A stretch of 64,000 nt of DNA, taken from assembly GCA_026075535.2 (NCBI GenBank), contig AP026538.1, positions 6,200,001 through 6,264,000 of the forward strand, given 5' to 3'. Shown here piece by piece: positions 10,424-22,078 of this stretch. The DNA is from Tricholoma matsutake. Lineage: Eukaryota > Basidiomycota > Agaricomycetes > Agaricales > Tricholomataceae. Under the pieces are notes generated by a model, which saw nothing but the letters and a program-made list of their open reading frames with translations, was not told the origin of the DNA and ran no database searches. The stretch's first letter is position 1. The number at the start of each line of letters is the position of its first letter. The position numbers were made by a program, and so were the translations under genes.

Positions 10424-13380
10424 CTAGAACTGTATGTTATGTGGGTTCCTATTGTCCTTCACTAACTTCTCTCGAACATCTTCATTCCATCTGTAAATCA
10501 TCTCATCCAAAAAAAAGTTGAATTTATGGACACCCATCTTGCGACAAATGGCATGGTACCCCCCAAACCATACATTTGTTTGCTTGGTGATGGACAAATT
10601 GAAATACCATGAACATTCATCATCATTCAGGAGCTCAGGGTAGCAATATGGGTTGCAGTGCTGCCAGCAAAATGTGTCACTGGTCAAGTGCTTGCAGCTC
10701 CAGTGAAACACGTCAACAGTGAGTCCAATATCTGCCAAGAATGCATCATCCTGTACCATCCTTTTCAGCATGCAGTTATTGTTGAAAAAGATGTGTTGTG
10801 GCTTGGGCCCAGTGCTGAAAACATTCTTCATGAAGTTCTAGGTTCTATAGGTCAGGATGAGCAGAGGCCACGCAGCTGGTGACATACCGCAACACTACTG
10901 ACACCCTCAGCCCCATAAAAAGTCTGTCGAGCAAGAATGATACCACAAGGCACCACCATAAGTTCCTCATTGTGCATCCTCCAACGTCCAAATTGGGCCT
11001 GCAGCCACTTCCACTCAGAAGATGCATGCTGTGCATCATCTTGAATGGCAACAGTGATTTCAATGTCCTGCTCCACTTCATCATCCACTACATCATCCAA
11101 TGGATGTTCCTCCACAATGCTATCATTTGGATGGGAAACACATGCTCGTTCAAGATGCTCCTTGAGCTGAAACTGTGCTTGGCCACATTCGATGTAGATG
11201 CAATGTGGTCCAGGTCACTGCAAACGTGAGTCTGAGCCTCTCGAAGTTGGGTGCACCCCTTGATCACCCAAACCCTCCCCTCAGTCATTTCATGGCTCAT
11301 ACAAAAGTGGTTGCATTGGTTCTCCAGTGGATCAAAGCAGTTGTGCACAGCACAACAGGGGTGTCCGACAGTCACTCCATCGACCACAACTACCCACACC
11401 TCCTCCCCCTGAAATATCCTGTGACACTTGTCGCATCGGTGGCTTAGTTCCAGCTGGCTGTATAAACAAAAGCGGAGATTCCATGCCTTCATAGCCTCCA
11501 TAAACCAATCTTTTTGTAGGCCAGCATTTGGGACAACAAGTTGGCTGCTGAGCTGAGAACTGTCATCGAGAAGACATGCAATGACAAAGGCATCCCACAC
11601 ATGTTCGGTTGTCAGTGTAAATCCCACAGGCCAGCCGGATGGAGGAATATTGTCGCAAGAGAAGGAACGGTGATAGAGATGGGCACAGTTTGTGGCAGAT
11701 GTATGAGATATGACTATTGCGTCAATCCACATGTCGACAACTTTTCGTTCAACAAACTGATTTTCGCCGGCCTCGATGATGCAGAGTTGATTGGTGTAAT
11801 AGTGTCTGTGGCCACCCTTGACATAGTAGTTGTGATAATAACTGACTTTACAGTCTGAGGTGGATTAGCATGTGATGGCACCCCCTCAGGAAACAAGACA
11901 AACCTTCACAATAGAGGCTAACAGAATAAGCAGGTACAGCACCATGTCCAAGGGTATAGAGAACCACTCTCCAATAATATATCTTCTTCAGACAGAGGCC
12001 TCTACATGCACGGGAACACCCTGGTTGAACACAGGAATGCTGGGGTGGGTAGAGCATGTCTGCAGCTAACCCCAGATCATGTCCATACTTGAGGATCACC
12101 AGATCTAGACATGGAGCAACAAAAGTGTAGGTGCCCCAAATCAACTGCCTCAGCTCATCCCACAACAAGCCCACATCTTCCAACGAGATTGCACAGCTAC
12201 AGTTGTGGACAAACAAAGTCAACTAATTTTAGCAACTGAATTTTGGAGGTTGGCACAAACATCTGGTGTCCTCAAAAACCATCCAAACATGTATAATAGA
12301 GCCTAATGAAGATATTTCTATGAGCCAATTTCTCAATTTCGAAAAAAATTGGGTCAGGTACCTGAAAGATTTGGCCACCCCCCTAAAAAATTCAGTAAAA
12401 TCTTGAAAAATAGTGCATTCAACTCCTCTTGATTAGCTGTGTCTGATTCCGTAAAATTTTTAAGGTTACGTGGGGCCTGTCGGCCACAATAAAATAAATA
12501 AACTTTGCCAAATATTGAACTAAGCTAACAGATCAACTACTTTGCCTCCTCTAAGGCTTACATTGGCTTTTGGAAGGTCCTCAAGGCCGGCAAGGGCAGA
12601 TCAGAGGTGGGAAAACACCCATCCACATGTCACATGGTTACCAATATGTCAACATGTGGTATGCTAAGCATGTTTGGTAGACCTAGTCTTGGCCTGAGAT
12701 TAGGGGGCATACTGGCATTCTACTAAGCATGCCAATGCACAAGCAGTCTTAGGATGGGTGCATGGATATTATCAGAATTTGTCACATTCTTAATTTATTT
12801 TTCTGGTCATTTTATTAATAAGTTGCTAGTGTGATTGAGTACTAGCATGGAATTTCAATAGTATTGTAGTGTGTTTTGGACATCCAAAGGCTACATGAGA
12901 GGTCCAACAGTAGGCAACATTCTCTGATGTGATTTTTAGCCCTTTGGGGATCAAATACTTAGCCCTGCAATGTGTGTATGTAATTTTCAGAAGGCATATA
13001 TTATTTTGAATTCATCTGTCACATATATATCTGTACCAATCACTCAAAATGTGATTCTGTATCATCAATTACATACTACACAACATAATTTTTACCATAC
13101 AGACCCCCAAAAGGGGTACACAATGTTGTGAAAAATGACCCAAAAAATTTGGCCACCCTAAAATGTCGTGGGAAAAACTTCAGAGGTATGTTTTCTGACG
13201 TATTTTGACAAGCTGAATCTGAATCTGAAGTCTGTTTGTTGCCAAAAATTCCTGATCATGAGATATCAAATTAGTTGACTTTGTTTGTCCACAACTGTAT
13301 ATTAGATATGACACCCATAAGGTTGACATCGCTTAGTTGTCGGAGATGGAAAAAAGGTTTAGAAAGGAAATTTACTAGGG
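10424..13380 (-). pseudogene. CxC5/CxC6 cysteine-cluster (KDZ transposon-associated) protein gene, insertion-disrupted
   Basis: Minus-strand exons match the protein family that carries CxC5 and CxC6 cysteine clusters beside KDZ transposons. In order: SLEDVGLLWDELRQLIW (about 12180-12130), a CxC5-like cluster (SCVQPGCSRACRG and YCEGLSC, about 12060-11880), a CxC6-like cluster (HPCCAVHNCFDPL, then FCMSHE, about 11365-11290), NEELMVVPCGIILARQTFYG (about 10975-10915), HIFFNNNCMLKRM (about 10798-10760), TVDVFHWSCKH, then NLSITKQTNVWFGGYH and NFFLDEM before the stop at 10424. A 1,098-bp element has entered the N-terminal coding region between 12199 and 13298. Upstream of it the frame continues (RQLSDVNLMGVIS, 13334-13300), and removing the element with one TA joins the two parts in frame. 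The start lies above about 13335 and is not certain. The 3' end faces the preceding plus-strand gene. Confidence 0.7.
12200..13297. mobile_element. 1,098-bp TA-flanked non-autonomous element (Tc1/mariner-like)
   Basis: Perfect 30-bp terminal inverted repeats begin CAGTTGTGGACAAACAAAGT at 12200 and, read inward, at 13297. Each end is flanked by TA (12198-12199 and 13298-13299), the target duplication of the Tc1/mariner/pogo superfamily. The interior has no transposase-like open frame. It is A/T-rich with subterminal blocks such as TTTGGCCACCC (about 12369 and 13150). It interrupts the N-terminal coding part of the CxC5/CxC6 gene. Its perfect repeats suggest a more recent insertion than the surrounding relics. 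Confidence 0.92.
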
Positions 13381-13741
13381 GCCTCGTTCAGATATAAAGT
13401 TTACAATGCTGAGTGCGAAATATTTTCCAGGGTCTCGCTCTCGCGTATCACCCGGCAGCTCGGCAAACACGACTTGAATCTGTGTTTCCAGACGCTACGG
13501 CAAGTCATCCATTGTGGTATCACAACAGTATATCTCGAACAACAAACACAACCATTGTATTCAATCCCGAGAAGCAACCTCACCAATAAAAAGTCAAAAC
13601 CGAAACCCACTTTACAATAAGTCTGAAGCGAAGCATCCATCTATAACTCAGTTGCTGTAACAATCAGCAAGGAGCTGGGCAGAACTGCCCACCATCCCGT
13701 CGATATCTATTCCTCCGGAATCAAGCATTAGTAACTGCTAA
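13381..13741. other. Intergenic sequence
   Basis: No gene, RNA or repeat is supported here. It separates the transposon-rich region from the first intact gene and probably contains its 3' untranslated region. Confidence 0.5.
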
Positions 13742-15778
13742 TTAAGTAGACACCCGGCCCTCACAGTTAAAAAAGTCCTGTATGGGAACCTTGTTGAGAG
13801 TTCCGAGAGGTGTGGACGTCACCATCGGCCGGCCGCCCCAAAGAACGCGCACGAAGTATGTCTTATTACTGCTATTGGTGCCACTGCTGTATAGCTCGAA
13901 CACGACCTGTTGATGGCGATTTATGTCAGGAAGGAGAGAAGGAAGGAGGTATAGATGAGGAAAGGGGACGAGCCTCAGAACCCATGCCGGGCCAAACCAT
14001 TTCAGCGATCTGGAGGAATCCGAGAAGAGGCGAAATGGAGCCATCGTGCCCGATCTAGGGTTGACGCAATTGATAAGTATGTATTCCTATTTGGGACATG
14101 ACAGGAACACCGCCGGAGACGAGATATGTTCGGTGCGACTGACGTTGTGGATGTACTTCATGTTCTACAAATTTTGTTGTTCGTCAGTAAAATTGAGCTT
14201 AGGCAGATGTGAATGAAGAACAAAAGTGTACCTTCAGCTTCCCCTCGATCTTGTCCTGCAGGTGTCCTTTGAGCTCAAGCACCCAGGCCCCGATCTTGAG
14301 CGCAGCGTACTGGGCAGACTCGGGGGCGTCACGCCATTGCAAGGAGTATTCATAATTACCGAGGCGGTAGACTCTGTCTGCCTTGATGCAGCCATGTTAG
14401 CACAAGGACCTAACGGCCAAATAGGGCAGCATACCTCGGCTTGGGTGACGCACTGGTTTGTGTTATTAATATTGCAAGGTAGCGTCTTACCATGACACTG
14501 CTTGGCACTCATGTTGTCGTAATAGCTATGAACCATTTACTAATCAGGGGACCGCAACGATATTAGAGACTGAACAGGACTTACTGGTCAAACGAAACAT
14601 GCCACCCACCCGTGTCTTGGTTTGGAGTTCCGGAGATTGCGTCCAGCGTCGCATAGAGTCCCGCCGTCGCCGTAAGATGGTTGGTCCAGTTGCTGTTCCC
14701 AGTCGTCACAGCCTTCTGCAAAGCGCTCGCTTTGGGGCAGCTGTACGCCGGTTCCAGGGAGTCGAAGTTGGAGGATTGAATGAGGACTTCGATGTCAGAA
14801 GATTGGGGGAAGAGACCCTTGAGGAGCCCACTAGCGACCTGAGAGGTGATTTGGTTATTGGTCACGCCTGGGACGAGAGAATGAGTGAGGGTTGAGATGA
14901 GAGTAGAAAGAAGTTCTGTCTTACGAATTTGAGCGACGGATGCGTCGAATTGCTGGCTGAGGCCCAGGGGTTTGGCGTACACGGCACGGAGGTCCTAAGT
15001 GTAGACATTAGGATGAGAGGAGATGGTATATAAACCAGTGGAGTTCACCGTGCCGTGAGCGAGGGAGTCTTCCAAACCCTGGCCGGTGATTTGCGGGAAC
15101 TGGCAACTGTCGTTGATCGTGAGTATAGAATTGTCGCGTGATCAAGTCAGACTTACGTGCTTCCAACGAAACCAGGGCCGACGGTGTTGGTGAACGGGTT
15201 CAAGGGGTTACTGTACGCTCGCCACTGGGAATGATCTATGAGCTGAAGTACTTCAAAAGAGGGTATAGACCAACTTGAGCGTCAGTCGCGTCCGTAGCAG
15301 GTCCCTTAGATCTGCCGTACAATTAAGCAATATGATAGTGTGTCGCTAGAATAAATAAACTCACTCCTTCAGGCCGTAGATGGGACCTTGTCCGACGCAA
15401 CTCCATGTGATGTCCTCCTTGAAAAAGGTGTTGGAGGCATAAGGGGTACGCTTGTGGTGCCTCTGGATAACTTCGACAAATTCCAGGGTGTAGCCCTTTG
15501 GCATTTTCCTGCGACTCCGTGGTCAGGGAAACACGCTCAAAATGGATTGACACTCACTTGTATTCAGCCGAACGAACATGAGGCATGTTGCACCAGTTGT
15601 ATATCCCGTACTGCTCAGGTGGAGTGATAGAGGAATTGAAGATGCCTGGTGCGCCGCTGCCTTGGATCACGAAGGTGAAGTTGTTAATGTAAGTTCCCAT
15701 GGGGGGGTAATGAACGACTGCAGCATTCGCTACCGAGCCCAAGGAGACGATCAAAACGGAGGCAGCCGTGGCAAGCAT
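13742..15778 (-). CDS. Secreted histidine acid phosphatase family protein
   Basis: Histidine-phosphatase-fold enzyme expected to hydrolyse phosphomonoesters outside the cell or in the secretory pathway. The start at 15778 opens a signal peptide (MLATAASVLIVSLGSVANA). Exon 2 holds the catalytic RHHKRTP motif (about 15500), the RHGxRxP equivalent whose first His becomes phosphorylated. The proton-donor HD lies in GHDGSISPLLGF (about 14055-14020). Other family-like segments are GFVGSTCQFPQITGQGLEDS (about 15180-15070), the exon ending GGWHVSFDQ, NYEYSLQWRDAPES (about 14365-14325) and VLWGGRPMVTSTPLGTL (about 13845-13800). The gene has about seven exons and ends at 13742. With HH in place of the usual HG, it fits the phosphoglycerate-mutase-like/acid phosphatase branch common in Agaricomycetes. 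Natural substrate unknown. Confidence 0.85.
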
Positions 15779-16364
15779 TTTGATATGACGAAGAACAGAG
15801 TCTCAAGAAGAGACGCGCCTGGGTCTGCAGAATATAGAAGAAGTGTATTTATCGTGACGACATCACACGTGTGTAGCACAGAGCACAGCGAGTCCAGTTC
15901 AACGTCTACCGTGAATCGCTAGACTCTTGAGTACTTTCTCTGTCGAGAACCTAGCACACGGGCAATGCGAAGAAAGTCCTAGCAAACCGAGCTACAATGT
16001 TATGTAGATGAAATCGTATGTTCATGATGTAACCAAACCCGATTTGCGTGATCTCATGCTCGAGGCGAAATGTGACGAATCACAGTTGTTCTAGCACACT
16101 CAAGTTCACTCGACAGACAGCTTAAAGGCTTTTAAAGGTCTCAGAACTAGAACTAGACAAAGTTCAGCTTGTCGTTAGGATTGGAAATAAGAGCATATCG
16201 TCGAATGGGATGTCGATAAACAGTTACATAGCGATAGAAACGAGCCATAGAAACGAGATAAAGAAGATAGTCACCAGGACCTCGATACTACTTCATGCCA
16301 GTCCCTTTTTCTTTGCTGCGCCTTGGAAGCCCACTTCAAAGAGCCGCCTTAGGAGGAGACAGAT
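15779..16364. promoter_or_regulatory. Divergent intergenic region, probable promoters
   Basis: This 586-bp gap separates two divergent secreted-enzyme genes, the acid phosphatase on the minus strand and the PLC-like protein on the plus strand. It should contain both promoters. I see no gene or strong repeat in it and no convincing TATA box. Confidence 0.4.
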
Positions 16365-18010
16365 ATGGTCGCTGTTTCTCTCGTCGCCTCTTTCCTACTT
16401 CCTACAATCGTTCTGGCATTGCCGGGTACCAGTACCACCAGCAAAAATGCGCACCGTAGCCTCAATGGCAGCAACGGCAACAGCGGTCACTCCCAAGCTG
16501 CCCTAGCCAACGACGCGTTGACTGATATCTTAACCCGTGGAGCCCCCATCCTCGGTACGCTGTTCATGCTCTACGTTATTGCTCTCGAATGACGTGTCCT
16601 TGCACCTTGCAGGTTTCGACAAGGGCTGTTCAAAACAGAGCAAGACATGCGACTGGATGGCCAAGTTTCCTGACAACACCATGTTGGTGCACATGAACCT
16701 CCCAGGGACGCACGATGCTGCCACTTGTACGTGCTAAACTGCACTGCACTTCTCCTCGACGCATATTTTATGGCATGTAGGGAACTACTCGGCTGAGACC
16801 CAAGCTTCTTTGGAACACTACACTGGACCGTGAGTGGTCGCAGAGTAATGCACAACCGTTCTTCTAATAGTTGATAAATAATGTCGTAGTCTCCCTGCCT
16901 CCACTTTCTACCGCTGCCAGGAACAGTCCATCCTCCAGAGCTTGAACGACGGAGTTCGTGTGTTTGATCTACGCATCGCGTACAACCCCGGCAACGATAC
17001 CATCGGCTTCCACCACTGTATGCTTCCTTGGCCTGCCGTATAGCCTATGATGAACATTTCGTACAGCTAATGCAATGTTGGCACCGCACACAACCCTTGA
17101 GGATGTGTTATTCGGCTTCTACAACTGGCTGAACAACCACCCTACCGAGGCGGTACTTGTCTCCATCAACTTTGAAGGCGGCACCGGCACACCCAATGAT
17201 GCGCAGCTGCAGACACACTTGTATGATATATTCAACACCCCTCTGGCGAAGCGTTACTGGCTCCAAACCAACGGCACTGTGTGTTATTTGTATCATTGTC
17301 TAGTATCATAGATCTCACTCGATGCATGGCCTCCAGTTTGGTACCCTAGGAGAGGCCAGAGGCATGCTCACACTACTGCAGAGGTTCGATTATACCCTAC
17401 TTCCACCCCAGGATGGCAAGCGCATCGGCATCCACCTCAGTGCATCGCAGTGGCTCGACAACTACTGGCCCTCGTTTCAGCTTCGTTATAATGCTGCTAA
17501 GAATCAGACTGCATTCATCGAGGTTCGTGCTTCCAATTTTTGGGGTGCTCCTACCGTTGACTGTGACCACATTCAGGATTACTACGAACCATACACCAGC
17601 GCCAGCACGAAGGAGAATATCATCTGGAAGTACAACGTGACTACGGCGCATATCGTCGAAGCGACGAAGAGCAGCCCGGATCAGCTCTACATCACCTTCG
17701 CCAGCGCCGAGCACGATTTCGCCACTCCTCCCGTTAACCCACACGTGCGTAGTTGATGGTTCCCCACTTGTCATCTTTCATGTTTATCTTGTACGTAGAC
17801 TATGGCTATGGGTAATGGCACGAGCACCCCGGGTATGAATCAAAAGCTCCTCCCATTCTTACAGGCGCAGAAGGGTAAACGTTTCGGGATTGTTTGTGTG
17901 TATATTTACTTTCCGCTTGGATGTTACTCAACTATTTTTTCTGCTGTATTACAGTCCTCGACTTCTATGACGCAGTACCTGGGCTCGTAGAGGCTGTGAT
18001 TGGACTTTGA
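16365..18010 (+). CDS. Secreted PI-PLC X-domain protein (PLC-like phosphodiesterase)
   Basis: Related to the catalytic X domain of phosphatidylinositol-specific phospholipase C, as in the secreted fungal PLC-like phosphodiesterases. The start at 16365 gives a signal peptide (MVAVSLVASFLLPTIVLALP). The TIM-barrel motifs are readable: MNLPGTHDAAT with the first catalytic His (about 16690-16725), VRVFDLRIAY (about 16955-16985), FHH with the second His (about 17010) and EAVLVSINFEGG (about 17150-17180). The last exon ends in VLDFYDAVPGLVEAVIGL at 18010. The first intron is 16555-16612, and about eight short introns are needed. No Y, C2 or EF-hand domain is present, so it is a single-domain secreted enzyme. 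Whether it hydrolyses phosphoinositides or another phosphodiester is unknown. Confidence 0.87.
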
Positions 18011-18664
18011 AGGAAATTTGAACGTTGCAGGTTGGTTGCAGGTATACCAAAGACTTGAGGGCCTTTTCGGTAGCCGGTTACGGTAGGGTTAACCTAATAT
18101 GTAGTTACCCAATATTATGTAACCGTGAAACCTGTCACATCGAGAGGAATATTTCTACACGCGTACGGCTCACTTACTTGGTCTATCGAGGCTTACTCCT
18201 CAGTATGTCCTTGGCTACTTAAAGTAGGTAGCCATATAAAAACAAAAGAGCCAAAAACATGAAAATCACCAGCCTAACGTAATAAATATGTAATTAAGGT
18301 CGTGATCTTATATCTAGTTGATCACAGTGTGCAGTAAACCTGATTTAAATGGGTTGAGTTTAGATGTGTAATACATATTTTCTTTCCCTTGCATGGATTT
18401 CACGTTCTAACACATACTTAGTCCACACTTTAGCAAGAACCAAAATATTCAGCCGCATTGCAGCTGATTTTGTATGGGCGGAATTTAGTTGCAATACACC
18501 TAGGTACTCTTCGGTGCAGATCTTCTATAGTTGAACAAATTCGCCCGGAAAGTGCATCCATATTTGAATCAGCGATGTAAGGATTGAATTGTAATTTGCC
18601 TGAAGTCTCAACTATGTGAATTTGGATGTTGTCAATGATGCTTTGAAAACCAGCGGAGGAAGTT
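18011..18664. other. Intergenic sequence
   Basis: A/T-rich sequence between two convergent genes, presumably holding both 3' untranslated regions. An 84-codon minus-strand frame here (18430-18684) overlaps the next gene out of frame and shows no family features. I see nothing else. Confidence 0.5.
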
Positions 18665-20113
18665 TCAGCAAAGCCAAACCGCATGACTGCCCCCAGCCAT
18701 TCTTTCCTCAGTTACAGCTTCAGATTCATGGCCCTCCGTGGAAGGATGCGGCCACCCAACGACCTCCTTTACCCCACCAACACCCCACCCATCCCACTCC
18801 AGTATCCTCACGCCACCCCCGCCTTCCGGAGATGCAGTATGATCGTCGTCGTCCGTGAGCACAATCCACACGCCGTTCCTATTTCTATCATCTTTAGGAA
18901 AGGATACGGATTTCGACAGTAGATCAATAGCGTGGGCCTTGCCTCCCGATGTTGGCGCTTCGTATCTTTCCTCCTCCACGTCGTCAGAGTAAAGGCCATC
19001 TGCATCGAGGGCAAAGACTGTGAGCCACCCACGAGTGGCCGTTGTAGACCCACGAGTAGTAGCGAAGAGCGCACGAGGCGTGGGCTCGTCTTGCGTTGAG
19101 GGCACGAGGAGGAGTGTGTCGCCTCGAAAGCGGGATATTTCGGATTGTGGGGTGGTGTTTGGCAGAAGGGAGCGCGAGGAGATGTGAGAGAGGGAGGTGG
19201 GTGTTATGTGATAGGCGTCAACGAGGTTTGCTGCAATATGATAAGCCAGTAACAACCTGATATGAGGTGGAAAATGACACGACGTACTGTGCTCGGTTAC
19301 GCAATACAGGATCTTTCCATTCGGGTGGATCTTCACGTGTCGAGGGCCATCGTGCGCGTCGCGCGGCGAGGGAATAGAGGAGATGTGTGTCAGCAGGCCC
19401 GTGTGGATGTCGCGTGTGTACATTTCTATGCTATTTGTTCCGAGCACAGGGATGAACGCACGATTAGTCGGAAGGCTGAATTCAACGCCGTGGGAGCCGG
19501 AGCGCTAATTTGACGGGGAAGAAGGATGAGGTGAATTGGAATCGGAAGGGAAGAGTACTAGTACGTGCAAGAGCAACTCGCGTTTTATCCGCTGATTCAA
19601 GTTCATCTTCGGGTACGAAAAGGATCTGTTGAATTTGGTCCCCAAATCCGCCTGTTGCTTGGTCGACCTGGTGAACCTCCCCCGTTGGACCTCCCGCTGA
19701 ATAGATATGGGTATACGGAGGTGGTATCGTTATATATGACGATGTCGCCGCTATAGTAGTGAAACTTCCCATACTAGTACGGACATAAATAAGAACGACG
19801 TACTGATCGATACGCTGTTGATGTGGTTTACTTTCCACGGATGACTTTCGGAACTTTCAATTGCCCAACTGGAAAGCACAGGTGGGAAGGCCCAACTTGT
19901 GGTATACACACGATCCTTCCGTGCGTTTGTGGAGAGGTATTGATGGGGTCCGAAGGCGTCAATTGTTTGCACTAGCGAGAGTGTCCGCTGGAGCGGGGAG
20001 AAGGCTAGAAGAAACAAAGAAAGGGAACGAAATGAACCTAATAGAATGTGGTGTATTGGTTGAGCGTTGGACGTTGCATTGAACGACGAGAAGATGTCCT
20101 GCCAGGGTTCCAT
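18665..20113 (-). CDS. Carboxy-cis,cis-muconate cyclase-like lactonase (seven-bladed propeller)
   Basis: Resembles fungal 3-carboxy-cis,cis-muconate cyclase and the 6-phosphogluconolactonase-like propeller family. The fungal cyclase converts 3-carboxymuconate to its lactone in protocatechuate breakdown. Readable family segments are HHILLGSFRS near the N terminus, PPYTHIYSAGGPTGEVHQVD (about 19705-19650), HGVEFSLPTNRAFIPVLGTN (about 19485-19435), DGPRHVKIHPNGKILYCVTE (about 19345-19290), RGWLTVFALDADG (about 19030-18990) and the ending GGSHAVWLC. There is no signal peptide, so it is probably cytosolic. Introns fall near 19755-19815, 19505-19560 and 19210-19285. It is divergent from a secreted intradiol dioxygenase with only 163 bp between starts. 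Assignment to the cyclase rather than a general lactonase rests on fold plus this context. Confidence 0.78.
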
Positions 20114-20276
20114 GATGAGAGTCTGGAAGAACAGTTGATCCAGCCCTAACCCTAAACTAGGTGTACAGACAAGATCCGTCTGAAATCCGTTCCACTCGCT
20201 TGGCGAACTCTCCTAATGTCTTCGTATGATCGTCTTATAAAGATTCCGCCCCTTCGCTGCCGACTTCCAACTTCTC
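20114..20276. promoter_or_regulatory. 163-bp bidirectional promoter
   Basis: This is the whole space between the lactonase start (20113, minus) and the intradiol dioxygenase start (20277, plus). A TATA-like box, TATAAA at 20236-20241, is suitably placed for the dioxygenase. Such a short shared region suggests coordinated expression. No factor-binding site can be named with confidence. Confidence 0.55.
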
Positions 20277-21704
20277 ATGACCCCCCTACGCCTACTTCTC
20301 GCTTTCCTACTATTCTTCGCCAGCTGTTTCGCCCACAAGGAGCCCAAGACCTCCAGGGAGATCGAGGTGCAGAGGGCCTTACAAGTTGCAGCATATCATG
20401 TTCGCATTATGTCAAATCTTATCAGATTAATTGTAACATCTACCATTAACAGTGTGCACCTGCAGTAGCAGAGTTCACTGCATCTCGCAAACGTTCCTGG
20501 GCGCAGAAGGTTCTGGCTGGACAACCATCTCTGCCTAGTTACCAAGACTTGTTCTCCTCGGAAACGTATGAAGACAAGACTATTAACCCAGCCGAGGATG
20601 GCCAGCAATTGCTCAGCTGTGCCCCTGTGCAGGCTGCCCATATCCAAAATAATACCTGTGTGCTGGCGCCTGAGGTGACGGAAGGGCCTTACCATCACAA
20701 AGCAGGACACCCCGTACGACAGAATATCGCTGAGCTTCAGGATGGGCTTCTCCTTGTGAGTATCTCAAATGAAACCACAACATTAATCCAACACAATTCA
20801 CCAGCTCCTAGACATCGGCGTGATTGATGTCGAAACATGTCAGCCTCTCCCAAATGTCCTCGTTGATATCTGGCAAGCGAATTCCACGGGATTCTATGCT
20901 GGTATTTCTTGCTTTATCACGCACTCTTTTCCACCATTCACTCTATCCATTAGGGCACCCGGTCCCTCGCCCGGACCTCGTCAACCAGAAACCCCAAGTC
21001 GGGGGTAAACGCGCCGGCTTATTGTCCGCATTTCCTCGTACAGTAGATGAAGAGACCTTCCTGCGGGGAGCGTGGCCAACCGATCGTAGAGGCGTTGCAC
21101 AGTTTACCAGTACGTTGCCTTTCTTTTCTCATTAATTGATTTTGCTCAACTTGCCCGTTCTCGATTTGTGCAGCGATATTCCCGGGATACTACACGGGAC
21201 GTGCAACGCATATCCACACAAAGGTGTACCCCACATGGAAGGTGCTACCCAATGGCACGTTCATGTCGAGCCAACTCGCACATGTCGGACAATTCTTCTT
21301 CGAGGATGAGATAAATTTACGTATTGATCACGTGCGTATCATGTTTATTCGTCTCCCTTCTTCTGTTCAGCCATCTTGCCATATGCTCGCGACCTGATCT
21401 GATTACAATCGCAGATGCACCCCTATACTATGAACCCCATACGCGACACGTATGGGCGCACACGCAACTGGCGCGATTCGCTCAACATCTTCCAGGATAG
21501 CCATGGGCCCGAAGGGAAGTACAACCCAGTATTCAAGCTTGATCTCCTCGGCGGGGTTCTCTCACAGGGGTTGATTGGCTACATCACCATGGTAAGTGAT
21601 TTTCTATTTTCTTGCACCTTGGGCAAGTGGCGACGTATATGTGTCAGGGCGTGAACGCGAGTGTTTCGTATGATGATTGGTGGAAGGGTGGCGCTAACGA
21701 TTAA
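20277..21704 (+). CDS. Secreted intradiol ring-cleavage dioxygenase
   Basis: Non-haem Fe(III) dioxygenase that opens catechol-type rings between the two hydroxyls to give muconates. The start at 20277 opens a signal peptide (MTPLRLLLAFLLFFASCFA), so it is secreted, like other intradiol dioxygenases of wood- and litter-decaying fungi. After the first intron the protein reads AYHCAPAVAEFTASRKRSWA. The iron ligands are visible: Tyr in VTEGPYHH (about 20680) and the cluster PGYYTGRATHIHTK (about 21180-21225), which gives the second Tyr and two His. GVIDVETCQPLPNVLVDIWQ (about 20818-20878) is the conserved strand before it. The C terminus is GYITM, then GVNASVSYDDWW, ending at TAA 21702-21704. About five introns. 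The partner gene lies divergently upstream. Confidence 0.93.
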
Positions 21705-22078
21705 AGTTGTTGTATGCTTGATGGAGTCAATGAAGACTTACAGAAGCCTGCACTTGAAGTAGTCGTATGATCCATTAATAATAATTCAAAATGATTGAAC
21801 GTTGCATCATATGAGATCGTGATGCAGGACGTCAGTGGGGACTTCATAATCACTGGAAATGACTGACAGGACAGAAACGTCAACATTGCAAATAAATGAT
21901 AGTAGCAGTAGCAGTAGCAATAGTAGCTACACAGCATCGTCCCATTGAGGAACGCTGGGTTCCAAAGGTGATTAAATCTACCCGCGCCTCCGGGACTCCA
22001 AGCACATGATAAGTAGCTGTATCAATCAATCAAGCCAGGTACAGAAAAAGCCATTCGACCACCTATGCCATCTGAAAG
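21705..22078. other. Convergent intergenic sequence with small microsatellite
   Basis: Lies between the 3' ends of the dioxygenase and the FAD oxidase. An AGTAGC-type trinucleotide/hexanucleotide microsatellite sits at about 21900-21926. No gene is seen. Confidence 0.5.

Noticed and set aside
16381..17390. GGTTCGA-like strings considered as tRNA B boxes
   Set aside because: They lie inside coding exons without a matching A box or cloverleaf arms.
18430..18684. 84-codon minus-strand frame next to the lactonase
   Set aside because: It overlaps the lactonase end in another frame and has no family features or promoter.
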